Source: Candidatus Kirkpatrickella diaphorinae
GTDB lineage: Bacteria > Pseudomonadota > Alphaproteobacteria > Acetobacterales > Acetobacteraceae
Length of the DNA stretch: 64,000 bases
Assembly (NCBI RefSeq): GCF_025736875.1
Contig: NZ_CP107052.1
Location: forward strand, 248,001-312,000
Direction of reading: 5' to 3'
The notes beneath the pieces were generated by a model, which was given only the letters and a program-made list of their open reading frames with translations, did no database searches and was not told the DNA's origin. Numbering within the stretch: the first letter of the stretch is position 1; each line of letters opens with the position of its first letter. Shown one piece after another: positions 8,230 through 19,008 of this stretch. The translations under genes and the position numbers were made by a program.

Positions 8230-8279
8230 GCATGGTGGCCGTCTCACGGCCTTGATGCGCAGGGGGTATTTGTCGTTTT
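8223..8279 (+). promoter_or_regulatory. Probable leuA attenuator structure
   Basis: CCCCTGAGCAT (8223-8233) pairs with ATGCGCAGGGG (8255-8265), 10 of 11 positions, and encloses a perfect inner hairpin GGCCGT-CTC-ACGGCC (8237-8251). A T-rich tail GTATTTGTCGTTTT (8266-8279) follows. The structure overlaps the stop codon of the Leu-rich leader frame and ends 28 nt before leuA. Which state terminates is not resolved: a ribosome at the leader stop would cover the outer 5' arm. Confidence 0.5.
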
Positions 8280-8306
8280 CAGCCTGAATTCAAGCGAGAG
8301 AAAATT

Positions 8307-9878
8307 ATGACCATCCAGCACCCTTCCTTTGGCGATATCTCTGAAAATCGTGTCATCATTTTTGACACGACCCTCCGCGATGGGGAGCAATCGCCCGGTT
8401 TTTCCATGAACCTCGATGAAAAGCTGCGCATGGCGCGGGCTCTGGAAAATCTGGGCGTCGATGTGATTGAGGCCGGTTTCCCTGTTGCGTCACCGGGTGA
8501 TTTTGAGGCGGTCAACGCCATCGCCAAAGCGGCGGAGGACGTTGTTGTATGTGCCCTTGCACGCAGTGGCGGCCCGCGCGACATCGCGGCGGCGGGTGAG
8601 GCGATCGCCCCCGCGCGGCGTAAACGCATTCATAATTTCATCTCCACCTCGCCGCTTCATATGAAATATAAATTGCGCATGACGCCCGAGACGGTGCTGG
8701 AGCTGATCGCTTCAGGCAATCGCGCGTCAAGGCAATTGTCGGATGATGTGCAATGGTCAGCGGAGGATGGCGCGCGGACGGAAATTGATTTCCTCTGTCG
8801 CTGCGTCGAGGTCGCGATCAGAAACGGCGCAACAACAATCAATATTCCGGATACGGTCGGGTTTTCAACGCCTGAGGAAATCGCCGCGATTTTCGAGACG
8901 TTGCGGCAACGCGTGCCAGGGGCGGAGAAAGTTATTTTCTCGACCCATAATCACAATGATCTCGGGCTCGGGGTCGCGAATTCCCTCGCCGCACTCACGG
9001 CAGGGGCCCGGCAGATTGAATGCACCATCAACGGGATCGGTGAGCGCGCCGGCAATGCGGCATTGGAGGAACTGGTCATGGCGATTCGAACGCGTCATGA
9101 CAAATTGCCCTTCACACATGCGGTACACACACCCTCATTGCTCGGCGTGTCACGACTGCTCACCGGCATTACCGGTTTTGATGTGCAGCCCAATAAAGCC
9201 ATTGTCGGGCGCAACGCCTTTGCACATGAGAGTGGCATCCACCAGGATGGCATCCTCAAAAATGCCGCGACTTATGAGATCATGACGCCGGAAAGTGTGG
9301 GCTGGACGAAATCCGCCCTCGTTTTGGGGAAACATTCCGGGCGCGCGGCTTTCCGGGATAAAGTCGCCTCGCTCGGTTACACATTGTCGGATGCGGAAAT
9401 CGAACATGCTTTTGCACGGTTCAAGACGCTGGCGGACCAGAAAAAATCCGTATTCGATGATGACATCATCGCGCTGGTTGGTGAGGAGAATCACCTTGAC
9501 GCGGCCATTCAGTTTGACGCCATCAAAGTGCAGTCCGGCTCTGAACGGGATGCATGGGTTGAGCTGACATTGACCGTGTCGGGCGCGCCCAAAACAGCTT
9601 CTGTCACGGGCAACGGGCCTGTCGACGCGGCCTTCAAGGCGATTGCGATGATCTGTGAGAATGACGCGCGCCTTGCGCTTTTCAGCGTTGCCGCCGTCAC
9701 GGGTGAAACGGATGCTCAGGCGAAAACGACGGTGCGGCTGGAGAAGAATGGCAGAACGGTCGATGGGCAGGGGGCGGATGTGGATACGATTGTCGCCGCC
9801 GTGAAGGCTTATGTGCACGCGCTGAACAAGCTGATGACGAAGGCGTCGCGCCGCGCGCCGACGGAGCTTTCCGCGTAA
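8307..9878 (+). CDS. leuA: 2-isopropylmalate synthase
   Basis: LeuA condenses acetyl-CoA with 2-oxoisovalerate, the first committed step of leucine synthesis, and is normally feedback-inhibited by leucine. The 523-residue protein has the TIM-barrel catalytic domain with FDTTLRDGEQSPGFSM near residue 13, the metal-binding STHNHNDLG near 212 and HESGIHQDG near 300, then the C-terminal LeuA regulatory domain (about 390-510), so it is the long, regulated bacterial form. GAGAGA precedes the ATG by about 7 nt. It is monocistronic here, preceded by the leader and hairpin described at 8128-8279; leuB and leuCD are not in the window. Confidence 0.97.
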   Translation: MTIQHPSFGDISENRVIIFDTTLRDGEQSPGFSMNLDEKLRMARALENLGVDVIEAGFPVASPGDFEAVNAIAKAAEDVVVCALARSGGPRDIAAAGEAIAPARRKRIHNFISTSPLHMKYKLRMTPETVLELIASGNRASRQLSDDVQWSAEDGARTEIDFLCRCVEVAIRNGATTINIPDTVGFSTPEEIAAIFETLRQRVPGAEKVIFSTHNHNDLGLGVANSLAALTAGARQIECTINGIGERAGNAALEELVMAIRTRHDKLPFTHAVHTPSLLGVSRLLTGITGFDVQPNKAIVGRNAFAHESGIHQDGILKNAATYEIMTPESVGWTKSALVLGKHSGRAAFRDKVASLGYTLSDAEIEHAFARFKTLADQKKSVFDDDIIALVGEENHLDAAIQFDAIKVQSGSERDAWVELTLTVSGAPKTASVTGNGPVDAAFKAIAMICENDARLALFSVAAVTGETDAQAKTTVRLEKNGRTVDGQGADVDTIVAAVKAYVHALNKLMTKASRRAPTELSA

Positions 9879-10136
9879 AGGAAGTCACTGTGATTTGGTT
9901 AAGAAACCGCAATGCGACCGCTGTCAAGGCGTCGCAATGCGGCCTTGCGCTGTGCAGGCAGCTAAATTTCGACTTTCAAACCGATTTTTTTATTTTCTGC
10001 CCTTGCTCATGGTGTGGTCGCTCGCTAAGCGGGAAGACGTGACAATTGCCTCGCTGCAAATCTGAGTCGCGATGAGCCGCTTCACGTCTTCAACGTGCGG
10101 CATTTGTGCATCCCCTTTCCTGGCCAGGAGGCTTGA

Positions 10137-11183
<1,047 letters not shown>

Positions 11184-11206
11184 CCCGAGGGAGAAGCTTC
11201 CCGATC

Positions 11207-12145
11207 ATGCTTTCCATCACGCTGCGTCAATCGTTACAGAAGCTTCTCCTGCCTGTTTACCTGTTTTTCGCGATGGCCCTGATGATTATCGGCATCTCCG
11301 CCCCATCATCAGTCGAGGGCCTGCGCGTGCGCATCTTTGATTTTCTGACGCCCGCTTACAGTCTGGCCGCACAGCCGGGACGCTGGGTCGGGCGGTTCTG
11401 GAGTTATGCGAGTGATGTCACGCACCTCCTCGCTGAAAATGCGGAGCTCCGCACGGAGAATGCGCGGTTGCGTCAATGGTATGATGTCGCTGTTGCGCTT
11501 GAGGATGAAAACCGACGTCTCAAAGCCAATCTGAAATGGCTGCCCGAGCGCACGATCAGTTTCGTTACGGGGCGGGCCATCCGCGATGCGTCCGGCCTGT
11601 ATAATCGCTCCGTCCTCATTGCCCTGCCGGAAGCCCATGAGGTGCATGTTGGTGACCTCGTTCTGGGTGGCACCGGCGTGATTGGTCGAATTTCTGAAAT
11701 CGGGCCGTCAACGGCGCGTGTGCTGCTGATCAATGACCCGGTCAGCCGTATTCCCGTTTTTCTGTCTTCTTCCGAAGGGAGTGCGATCATGACGGGTGAC
11801 GGATCTGCCACGCCGCGCCTGATGTATTTTGCGCATGATGACCACCCGGTTGAAGGCGAGCGCGTCGTGACCGGTGACCAGGCCGGTCAGGAAAATGCCG
11901 TCACGGCTTCCGGCGTGCCAAATGGCGTTTTTATCGGCACCGTGCATTACAACGCGTCTCACACGCCGGTCGTTATTCCGGGGGGGCATCTCAACCACCC
12001 GGATGTTCTTCGCGTGCTTGATTTCAAGGAGATTGACGCGCATGGCCCCGTGGCACCGGGGCGAGTCAGGAAAATCAATAAGGCCAGAGACCGGTTCGGC
12101 CTCCCTGAAAGTATTTTCCCCAATGTCTGGAAGGGGCAGGGATGA
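11207..12145 (+). CDS. mreC: Rod-shape-determining protein MreC
   Basis: MreC is a bitopic inner-membrane protein whose periplasmic part activates the PBP2-RodA synthase. It has 312 residues: one N-terminal membrane segment (about 13-32, LLLPVYLFFAMALMIIGI), a coiled coil (about 72-108, LLAENAELRTENARLRQ onward), and the beta-rich periplasmic domain (GRAIRDASGLYNRSVLI, VGDLVLGGTGVIGRISEIG). It lies 23 nt after mreB, and GGGAGAAG precedes the ATG. The mreD frame follows at once: the mreC stop is inside ATGA, although that ATG is not the mreD start. Confidence 0.96.
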   Translation: MLSITLRQSLQKLLLPVYLFFAMALMIIGISAPSSVEGLRVRIFDFLTPAYSLAAQPGRWVGRFWSYASDVTHLLAENAELRTENARLRQWYDVAVALEDENRRLKANLKWLPERTISFVTGRAIRDASGLYNRSVLIALPEAHEVHVGDLVLGGTGVIGRISEIGPSTARVLLINDPVSRIPVFLSSSEGSAIMTGDGSATPRLMYFAHDDHPVEGERVVTGDQAGQENAVTASGVPNGVFIGTVHYNASHTPVVIPGGHLNHPDVLRVLDFKEIDAHGPVAPGRVRKINKARDRFGLPESIFPNVWKGQG

Positions 12146-12158
12146 AGAGGTCATCTGC

Positions 12159-12704
12159 GTGAGGGAAAGACGCTCTTCAGCACCGACGACGATCTATCAG
12201 AGACGTCTGGACAGTGTCATACGCGCGGTGCTGCCCTCACTCTTCATTATCGTCGTGACGTTTTTACTCACCGGTGTCATCAGTCCGGTGGGCAAAGAGG
12301 GTTTTGTCTTCGCCGTGGCGGTGGATACTGTCTTTTACTGGACGATTTTCCGACCGGCCTCGATGGATGCGACCGCGGTGTTCCTCATCGGGCTCGTGCT
12401 TGAAACCATCAATTTCTCACCACCGGGGACGCTGCTCTTCTCCCTTCTCGTCGTGCATGGAGTCGCGCAAATGTGGCGCTATGGGTTGAGCCACATTAAT
12501 TTCATTCTGGCGTGGCTTCTCCTGACCTTGCTGGCCCTTGCCATGGGTGGTGTTGAGTGGCTCGTCTCCTGCATCAACATGGCCCGCGGATTGCCAGTGA
12601 CACCTGCGATTTTCCAGGCTGCGTTGACTTCTGGCATCTATCCTATATTGGCGACGTTATTCGGCTGGTTGCGGCGAATAGGGGCAGATGCAGAAGATAT
12701 TTGA
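12159..12704 (+). CDS. mreD: Rod-shape-determining protein MreD
   Basis: MreD is an integral membrane partner of MreC in the elongasome. The frame is open further upstream into mreC, but GTG at 12159 is chosen because GAAGAGG ends about 10 nt before it and the product (181 residues) then begins with a short basic segment as usual for MreD. Five to six hydrophobic segments are visible, starting LPSLFIIVVTFLLTGV, then FAVAVDTVFYWTIF, AVFLIGLVLETINFSPPGT, INFILAWLLLTLLALAM, and a last one near ISGIYPILATLFGW-like residues. The NFSPPG turn with preceding Glu is characteristic of the family. Confidence 0.9.
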   Translation: MRERRSSAPTTIYQRRLDSVIRAVLPSLFIIVVTFLLTGVISPVGKEGFVFAVAVDTVFYWTIFRPASMDATAVFLIGLVLETINFSPPGTLLFSLLVVHGVAQMWRYGLSHINFILAWLLLTLLALAMGGVEWLVSCINMARGLPVTPAIFQAALTSGIYPILATLFGWLRRIGADAEDI

Positions 12705-12803
12705 AATAATATCTCATTCATCCGCCTATTATTTGCGTTATAGGGGTCAGGGGAACTAAATCCCGTAACAAACGGGACTGAGTGGCGTCCGGAGGCGTTT
12801 GGT

Positions 12804-14720
12804 TTGGTCGGATTGAATTGGAAGCGCTTGAAGACACGCCGCTCCGCCTTGCGCGCGATGGAGACGGCGCGTCCTTCGCGCGGCGTTTTCACCCGACGGG
12901 CCATGCTCCTGGCGGGCGGGCAACTGGGTATTTTCGGCTTTCTCGGTCATCGGCTTTATGATCTGCAACTCGTGGAGGGCGCGCATATGAGCGCGCTGGC
13001 CGCGCGCAACCGTACCAGCAAACGCCTGCTGGCCCCCGCGCGCGGCGCGATCACCGACCGTTTCGGTGTGCCATTGGCTGGAAACAGCCAGAACTGGCGC
13101 GCGCTGCTGATGCCGGAGGAAACAACGGACATCCACGCGACTGTCGACCATTTTGCCCAGATTATCCCGTTAGAAGATTTTGAACGCACCCGCATTTCGC
13201 GGGATATCAAAAATCTGCGACGTTACGTGCCGATATTGTTGAAGGAGTTTCTCTCCTGGGACGATATGGCGCGGATTGAGGCGCAGGCCTTCTCTTTGCC
13301 CGGCGTGCTTGTGGATGTCGGGTCGACACGTACCTATCCTTTCGGGCCGCAACTGGCGCATATTGTGGGTTACGTAGCGCCACCGACGGAAAAAGACGTC
13401 GCTAGAACACCCTTATTGGCCCTGCCCGGAATGCGCGCCGGGCGTGAAGGCATAGAGCAGACACAGGATGACCTGCTGCGCGGCGCGCCCGGGATGGTTG
13501 AGATGGAAGTCAACGCCTATGGCCGCGTCCTGGGAGAGCTTGAGCGCGTGGAGGGCGCGCAGGGTGATCGCGTTGAGCTGACGATTGATGCTGGTTTGCA
13601 GCAAATGGTGCTGGGGCGCATCGCTGATGAATATGCGAGCGCCGTCGTGATGGATTGCCGCGATGGCGCCATCCTGGCGATGACGAGCACGCCTTCCTTC
13701 GACCCGGCTCTTTTCGATTCCGGCGTCAGTCACGCGCAGTGGAAAGCCTGGATGAGCGACCCGAATGCGCCATTGACGAACAAGGCCGTTGCCGGTGTCT
13801 ATCCGCCGGGCTCAACCTTCAAGCCCGCCGTCGCTTTGGCCGCCCTCAAATCGGGACTGGTGACGCAAGAAGACCGCTTTGACTGCCCCGGCTATTACGA
13901 CCTCGGCGGCACGCGCTTCCATTGCTGGCGCAAACATGGCCATGGCAGCGTCAATATGCGTCAGGCGCTCAAATATTCCTGCGACGTATATTTTTACAAA
14001 ATCGCGCAAAAAATCGGGATGGACCAGATTAAGGACATGGCGTCGCCCCTCGGGCTCGGCGTGACCCTGCCTGTGGAACTGCCCCATGTGCGCGCCGGTA
14101 ATGTGCCGACACCAGCCTGGCGACGGAAAAAGGGCCATCATTGGAATCGTGGCGATACGGTTGTGGCGGGGATCGGTCAGGGTTTCGTGCAGACGACGCC
14201 GCTTGAGCTGGCAACCTACGCCGCGCGCATCGCATCGGGTCGTGAGGTGTCACCCCATTTGATCCGACGCACCGTGACGCGCGAGGGCGTCAAAATAAAC
14301 CTGCCGACAGCCCCCGGGCTGGAACTCCAACCTGAATGGCTGGATGTTGTGCGCGGCGGTATGTTTGATGTGATTAACGCGCCGGATGGCACGGCAACGC
14401 GGGCACGTCTGAACCTGCCCGGCATACAGATGGCGGGTAAAACAGGCTCCGCACAGGTGAGGCGCGTTTCACGCGCACAGCGTGAGAGTGGGCATTTCAA
14501 TTCCATGAAGCTCCCGTGGGAGCAGCGCCCCCATGCGCTCTTTATTTGTTACGCCCCTTTTGACAAGCCGCGTTACGCGGTCGCCGTCGTTGTCGAGCAT
14601 GGCAATGGTGGCGCTGCAACGGCGGCACCGCTTGCAAGGTTGATTATGACGGATGTGCTTCAACGTGATCCCTCCGGCCGGGAACACGCCCCTGGCGTGA
14701 CGGTCGCGGAGGCGGATTAG
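12804..14720 (+). CDS. mrdA: Penicillin-binding protein 2 (elongasome transpeptidase)
   Basis: PBP2 cross-links peptidoglycan during cell elongation, working with RodA. The 638-residue protein has one N-terminal membrane anchor (about 34-54, RRAMLLAGGQLGIFGFLGHRL), the PBP dimerisation/pedestal domain (about 60-250) and a transpeptidase domain with active-site Ser337-x-x-Lys340 (GSTFKP), second motif SCD at 392-394, and KTG at 546-548. The start is TTG 12804, supported by GGAGG with 8 nt spacing; no closer ATG has a site. The 1 nt overlap with rodA (TAGTG) indicates coupled translation. Confidence 0.96.
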   Translation: MVGLNWKRLKTRRSALRAMETARPSRGVFTRRAMLLAGGQLGIFGFLGHRLYDLQLVEGAHMSALAARNRTSKRLLAPARGAITDRFGVPLAGNSQNWRALLMPEETTDIHATVDHFAQIIPLEDFERTRISRDIKNLRRYVPILLKEFLSWDDMARIEAQAFSLPGVLVDVGSTRTYPFGPQLAHIVGYVAPPTEKDVARTPLLALPGMRAGREGIEQTQDDLLRGAPGMVEMEVNAYGRVLGELERVEGAQGDRVELTIDAGLQQMVLGRIADEYASAVVMDCRDGAILAMTSTPSFDPALFDSGVSHAQWKAWMSDPNAPLTNKAVAGVYPPGSTFKPAVALAALKSGLVTQEDRFDCPGYYDLGGTRFHCWRKHGHGSVNMRQALKYSCDVYFYKIAQKIGMDQIKDMASPLGLGVTLPVELPHVRAGNVPTPAWRRKKGHHWNRGDTVVAGIGQGFVQTTPLELATYAARIASGREVSPHLIRRTVTREGVKINLPTAPGLELQPEWLDVVRGGMFDVINAPDGTATRARLNLPGIQMAGKTGSAQVRRVSRAQRESGHFNSMKLPWEQRPHALFICYAPFDKPRYAVAVVVEHGNGGAATAAPLARLIMTDVLQRDPSGREHAPGVTVAEAD

Positions 14721-15859
14721 TGGATCAGCAAAAACGGCTTTGGCGCGCACAGCCAGGTTTTCAGCTTCTGACAAAGTTTTTCCAGATCAACTGGTTTTAT
14801 GTCGTCCTGATCTGCGGATTGGCCGGTGTCGGCTATATGGCTTTGTTTTCAGCCGGGGGCGGGAGTGCGAAGTCCTTCGCGCACCCCCAGATTGTCCGTT
14901 TCGCCTTCGGGCTGGTCATGATGGTGTTCGTGGCCTTCGTCAGTCCGCGCTTTCTGCGACGCCTGGCGATCCCGATTTATCTGTTATCCATCGTGCTGCT
15001 GGTGCTTGTCCTGCATATGGGACATGTCGGCAAAGGGGCTGAACGATGGATTATGATTGCGGGCATCCAATTTCAGCCCTCCGAATTCGCAAAAGTCGCC
15101 CTCGTCCTCATGCTTGCAAGCTGGTTCCATCGCGTAAGCCATGAGAAGATGGGGAACCCGCTTTACCTCATCCCCCCGGCCATCATGACGCTTCTGCCGG
15201 TCGCGTTGATCCTGAAGGAGCCTAATCTCGGCACAGCGGTGATCACCGCGCTGATCGCGGCGGCGATGTTTTTTGTGGCGGGGATGCGTTTATGGCAGAT
15301 TATCATTCTCGCTGTGCCTTTACCGTTTCTGGGCGGCTTTGTTTACAACCACCTGCATGATTACCAGAAGGCGCGGATCGACACATTCATCCACCCGGAA
15401 AATGACCCGCTCGGCGCGGGGTACAACATCATCCAGTCCAAAATCGCCCTTGGCTCAGGCGGAATGTGGGGCGAGGGCTATTTACGCGGGTCGCAGGGAC
15501 AGCTCAATTTCCTGCCAGAGAAACAGACGGACTTTATCTTTACGATGATCGGGGAGGAGTGGGGCTATGTCGGCGCCATCGCCGTGATGGCGCTGCTGGC
15601 GTGCCTCAGTATCGGTGGTGTGCTGATGTCGATACGCTGTCGCAATCAGTTCAGCCGGTTGCTCGCCCTCGGAATCGCCATCGATTTCTTTATGTATTGC
15701 GCGGTCAATCTCTCCATGGTGATGGGCGTCATCCCGGTGGGCGGGGTGCCTTTGCCGCTCATCTCCTATGGTGGGTCCGCGATGCTGACAATGATGTTCG
15801 GGTTCGGGCTGCTCCTGTCCAGTTGGGTGCACCGCGATGAGCGCGAGAGGGTGGATTAG
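14720..15859 (+). CDS. rodA: Peptidoglycan glycosyltransferase RodA (SEDS family)
   Basis: RodA polymerises lipid II into glycan strands at the elongasome and pairs with PBP2, encoded just before it. The 379-residue protein is polytopic with about ten hydrophobic segments. The SEDS signature is complete: YNIIQSKIALGSGGMWGEGY, then LPEKQTDFIFTMIGEEWG carrying the conserved catalytic Asp271, and the terminal VGGVPLPLISYGGSAML. The start is GTG 14720, overlapping the mrdA stop by 1 nt. A GC-rich inverted repeat follows the stop codon. Confidence 0.96.
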   Translation: MDQQKRLWRAQPGFQLLTKFFQINWFYVVLICGLAGVGYMALFSAGGGSAKSFAHPQIVRFAFGLVMMVFVAFVSPRFLRRLAIPIYLLSIVLLVLVLHMGHVGKGAERWIMIAGIQFQPSEFAKVALVLMLASWFHRVSHEKMGNPLYLIPPAIMTLLPVALILKEPNLGTAVITALIAAAMFFVAGMRLWQIIILAVPLPFLGGFVYNHLHDYQKARIDTFIHPENDPLGAGYNIIQSKIALGSGGMWGEGYLRGSQGQLNFLPEKQTDFIFTMIGEEWGYVGAIAVMALLACLSIGGVLMSIRCRNQFSRLLALGIAIDFFMYCAVNLSMVMGVIPVGGVPLPLISYGGSAMLTMMFGFGLLLSSWVHRDERERVD

Positions 15860-15899
15860 GGGGCGGTTTCCAAACAGGTTCTGGTTTCAGCGCCGCCCC
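15860..15899. terminator. Inverted repeat between convergent rodA and glyS
   Basis: GGGGCGG (15860-15866) and CCGCCCC (15893-15899) form a perfect 7 bp stem with a 26 nt loop, filling the 51 bp between the two stop codons. It lacks a T-run, so its role as a two-way terminator is only probable. Confidence 0.35.
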
Positions 15900-15910
15900 T
15901 TCATGGCAGC

Positions 15911-17980
15911 CTATCCCTGAATTTGCGAGAAGTCCGCGATCTGGCTCAACACTTCATTGACGCGATTAAGAAGGCGCAGCCGGTTGATGCGGCGGGCAGG
16001 ATCGGGGTCGTTGACTTTCACGGCCTCGAAGAACTGGTCGAGCGGCGCACGGAGGGTCGCAGCGACTTCCATTGCAGGTATAAATTCTTCCCGCTTCATT
16101 AACTGAGCGATCTCCGGATTTGCCGTCTCTAGCGCCTTGAAGAGCGCCTGCTCAGAAAGATCAACGAAAAATCCCTCATCCGGCTCACCCGTGTGCGGGC
16201 CATCTTTCTGATTTTCAATGTGCAGAATGTTTGCCGCGCGCTTGCTCGCCGCAACAAGACGTGGGCCATCACCGTTTGCAGATATGATACGAAGCGCTTC
16301 GACGCGCTTCTTCAGATCTCGTATGTCATTATCTTTCGCTTTCGACATAACGGCTGCGATGATATCCTGAGCAACGTTGTCATTTCTCAATTGCACGCGA
16401 ACGCGGTCAGCCATGAACTTTGAAAGTTTCTGAGAGACTGCCGAATGATCGGCGTTCACTGGTTGCAAAGCAAGCGCTCGTGCGAAAACATCCTCCAAAA
16501 CCAGCGTCAATTCTGCTTCATCTATGATGCGGATAATACCGAGCGCGGCACGCCGCAGTGCGAAAGGATCCCCGGAACCTGTCGGCATCTCGCCAATCGC
16601 AAAAAAGCCGACCAAAATATCGAATCGATCCGCCAATGTGAGGGCGATGGCGGCGTTGGATGGTATATCCTCCTCCCCATTAGCGCAAGAGAGATACTGG
16701 GACCGGATCGCCGCTGCCACGTCAGAGGGCTCTCCGTCATGCTCGGCGTAATACCCGCCCATTATGCCCTGCAACTCCGGGAATTCACCCACCATGCCGG
16801 TCGTCAAATCGGCCTTAGCGAGGAGCGCAGCGCGTTCAGCATTACGCTTCTCCGCATCCGTGAGACCTAACTCTTGGGCGATAAAACCCGATAGCTTAAC
16901 CAAGCGCTTGACGCGGTCGCCAACCGACCCAAGTTTTTTGTGGAATGTGACGTTATCCAGCGCGCCGAGGCGGGATTCCAGCGTTACCTTGCGGTCAAGT
17001 TCCCAAAAGTGCCAGGCATCGGCGAAACGTGCGCGCAGGACACGTTCATTCCCGGCAGTCGTCGCGGCCCCGCCATCGGGAAATTCCTGATTGGCGAGAA
17101 ACAGGAAGTAAGGCGCAATGCTTCCGCCATCATAGCGCGTGGCGAAATAGCGCTGATGCGTACGCATCGATACCTGCCGCACCTCGTTAGGCAGCTCCAT
17201 AAAGCGGGCGTCGATCTTGCCCAACATCGGCACGGGCCATTCTGAGAGGCCCACGACCTCATTGAGCAGGCCCTCATCTTCAACGATCCGAAGGTTTTGC
17301 GACGCCAAGGCGACGTCAATGTCCTTCCGGATAGCTTCCCGTCGTGCATCCGCTTCGAGTATGACCTTCCGTTCCCGCAACCCCTCCCGGTAACCCTCAT
17401 ACGAGGACACCGCAAACAGCTTCGGCGCGAGGAAACGATGTCCCTGCGATAAATTGCCGGATGTCAGTTCGTGGCCGTCATCATCCCCGCGCGCCAGCGT
17501 GAAGGGCACGATGTCGCCATCCAGAACCGCGATAATACGACGCAGCGGGCGCACCCATGTGAAGGCGCTGCCATTTCCCCAGCGCATGGATTTCGGCCAG
17601 GTGAAATTCCAGAGTATTTCCGGCACGATGTCCTGCAGGAAAGAGGCTGCGCTGCGTTCCGCGATCTCGCGATTCAGCACCCAGAAGCCTTTTTCCTCCT
17701 GCAGATCGGATTTTTTTGCGTCATGCTTGCGCAGGAAGCCCATCAAGGCCTGTTCCGGCGCGGTGACACGCGGGCCACGTTCCGACTGCGTTGAAGCGGG
17801 GACGGTGGCGTCAATGGTGACAGCAAGACCGATGCGCCGCGGCCCCCAGAATGGCTTCAAATCGAATGGCTTTAAAGCTGACAGGTGTTGCTCCAAAGCC
17901 TGCGCGAGCGCTTCCGCGGCAGGCTGCTGCATGGCGGCAGGGATTTCCTCACTTTCCAGCGCGAGAAGAAACTCAGCCAT
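15911..17980 (-). CDS. glyS: Glycine--tRNA ligase beta subunit
   Basis: GlyS is the tRNA-recognising beta subunit of the bacterial alpha2beta2 glycyl-tRNA synthetase. Start is set at ATG 17980 ([15 protein letters not shown]), the conserved N-terminus of the family; the open frame continues upstream only as glyQ shadow. The resulting 689 residues are typical. Conserved segments include [30 protein letters not shown], and the HD-like and anticodon-binding C-terminal part ([37 protein letters not shown]). It overlaps glyQ by 8 nt, consistent with stoichiometric coupled translation. Confidence 0.96.
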   Translation of the reverse strand: MAEFLLALESEEIPAAMQQPAAEALAQALEQHLSALKPFDLKPFWGPRRIGLAVTIDATVPASTQSERGPRVTAPEQALMGFLRKHDAKKSDLQEEKGFWVLNREIAERSAASFLQDIVPEILWNFTWPKSMRWGNGSAFTWVRPLRRIIAVLDGDIVPFTLARGDDDGHELTSGNLSQGHRFLAPKLFAVSSYEGYREGLRERKVILEADARREAIRKDIDVALASQNLRIVEDEGLLNEVVGLSEWPVPMLGKIDARFMELPNEVRQVSMRTHQRYFATRYDGGSIAPYFLFLANQEFPDGGAATTAGNERVLRARFADAWHFWELDRKVTLESRLGALDNVTFHKKLGSVGDRVKRLVKLSGFIAQELGLTDAEKRNAERAALLAKADLTTGMVGEFPELQGIMGGYYAEHDGEPSDVAAAIRSQYLSCANGEEDIPSNAAIALTLADRFDILVGFFAIGEMPTGSGDPFALRRAALGIIRIIDEAELTLVLEDVFARALALQPVNADHSAVSQKLSKFMADRVRVQLRNDNVAQDIIAAVMSKAKDNDIRDLKKRVEALRIISANGDGPRLVAASKRAANILHIENQKDGPHTGEPDEGFFVDLSEQALFKALETANPEIAQLMKREEFIPAMEVAATLRAPLDQFFEAVKVNDPDPARRINRLRLLNRVNEVLSQIADFSQIQG

Positions 17981-18887
17981 GATGCACCTCTTTCTCACCC
18001 GCGAGCCAGGCTTCACAACTCGCCTTGGCGAGCATGCGCACCCTGCCGATATAAGAGGCACGTTCAGAAACCGAGATCACGCCACGCGCGTCGAGCAGGT
18101 TGAAAATGTGACTGGCTTTCAGGCAGTAATCATAAGCCGGTTGCGCCAGCCCGTCTGTCGCCAGGCGTGTCGCTTCCTGCTCCGCATCAACGAAGTGTCG
18201 AAAGAGCATTTCTGTATTGGCGCATTCAAAATTAAACTTGGAATAATCCTGTTCCGCCCGGCGGAAAATATCGCCGTACTTCAGGCCTGCGTCATTATAA
18301 GCGAGGTCATAGACATTCTCCACGCCCTGCACATACATGGCGAGGCGTTCCAGCCCGTACGTCAGTTCGGTTGAAGGAAGCTCCGTCGCGATGCCGCCAA
18401 CCTGCTGGAAATAAGTGAACTGCGTCACCTCCATCCCATCGCACCAGACTTCCCACCCCAGTCCCCAGGCGCCGATCGTCGGGTTTTCCCAATCATCCTC
18501 CACGAAGCGTATATCATGGAGATGCGGGTCAATGCCGATGGCCCGATAAGACTCGAGTAGAAGGTCCTGACTATTTTCAGGTGTGGGTTTGAGAAGCACC
18601 TGATATTGGTAATAATGCTGCAGGCGGTTCGGATTTTCTCCGTAGCGCCCGTCAGAGGGACGCCGGCAGGGCTGGACGTAGGCGGCTTTCCAGGGGCGTG
18701 GCCCGAGGGCGCGCAACGTCGTATGCGGGGAGAGCGTGCCCGCGCCGAGTTCAGTATCATATGGTTGCAATATGGCGCAGCCCTGCTCTGACCAGAAGGC
18801 ATGCAGGCGCAAAATCATATTCTGAAAGGAGAGGGGCTTCCCCCGATCCGATGGCTGAAACGTCACGCTCGACAGCTCCGAAGTCAA
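17973..18887 (-). CDS. glyQ: Glycine--tRNA ligase alpha subunit
   Basis: GlyQ is the catalytic alpha subunit that activates glycine. A TTG start at 18887 (MTSELSSV...) is chosen because GGGAGG lies 6-7 nt upstream; this gives 304 residues, near the family norm of about 300. ATG 18818 would begin right at [13 protein letters not shown] and lacks a site. The class II core is clear: [62 protein letters not shown], and [15 protein letters not shown]. It is transcribed first in the glyQ-glyS pair, divergent from the DUF2076 gene 121 bp away. Confidence 0.96.
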   Translation of the reverse strand: MTSELSSVTFQPSDRGKPLSFQNMILRLHAFWSEQGCAILQPYDTELGAGTLSPHTTLRALGPRPWKAAYVQPCRRPSDGRYGENPNRLQHYYQYQVLLKPTPENSQDLLLESYRAIGIDPHLHDIRFVEDDWENPTIGAWGLGWEVWCDGMEVTQFTYFQQVGGIATELPSTELTYGLERLAMYVQGVENVYDLAYNDAGLKYGDIFRRAEQDYSKFNFECANTEMLFRHFVDAEQEATRLATDGLAQPAYDYCLKASHIFNLLDARGVISVSERASYIGRVRMLAKASCEAWLAGEKEVHHG

Positions 18888-19008
18888 ATAAAGCCTCCCT
18901 CTTAACGCTTCAAAGCGGGGAAGAAAACACATCATCGCATGATACTTGCCAGAATGAGAAATTGCTCCCACATTCAAATCATCAAGTTTTGACGCGGAGA
19001 GCGCCCCC

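Noticed and set aside
7761-8287. Plus-strand frames in the leuA upstream region
   Set aside because: Start sites lack ribosome-binding signals and the products match no family; the region is treated as promoter and leader.
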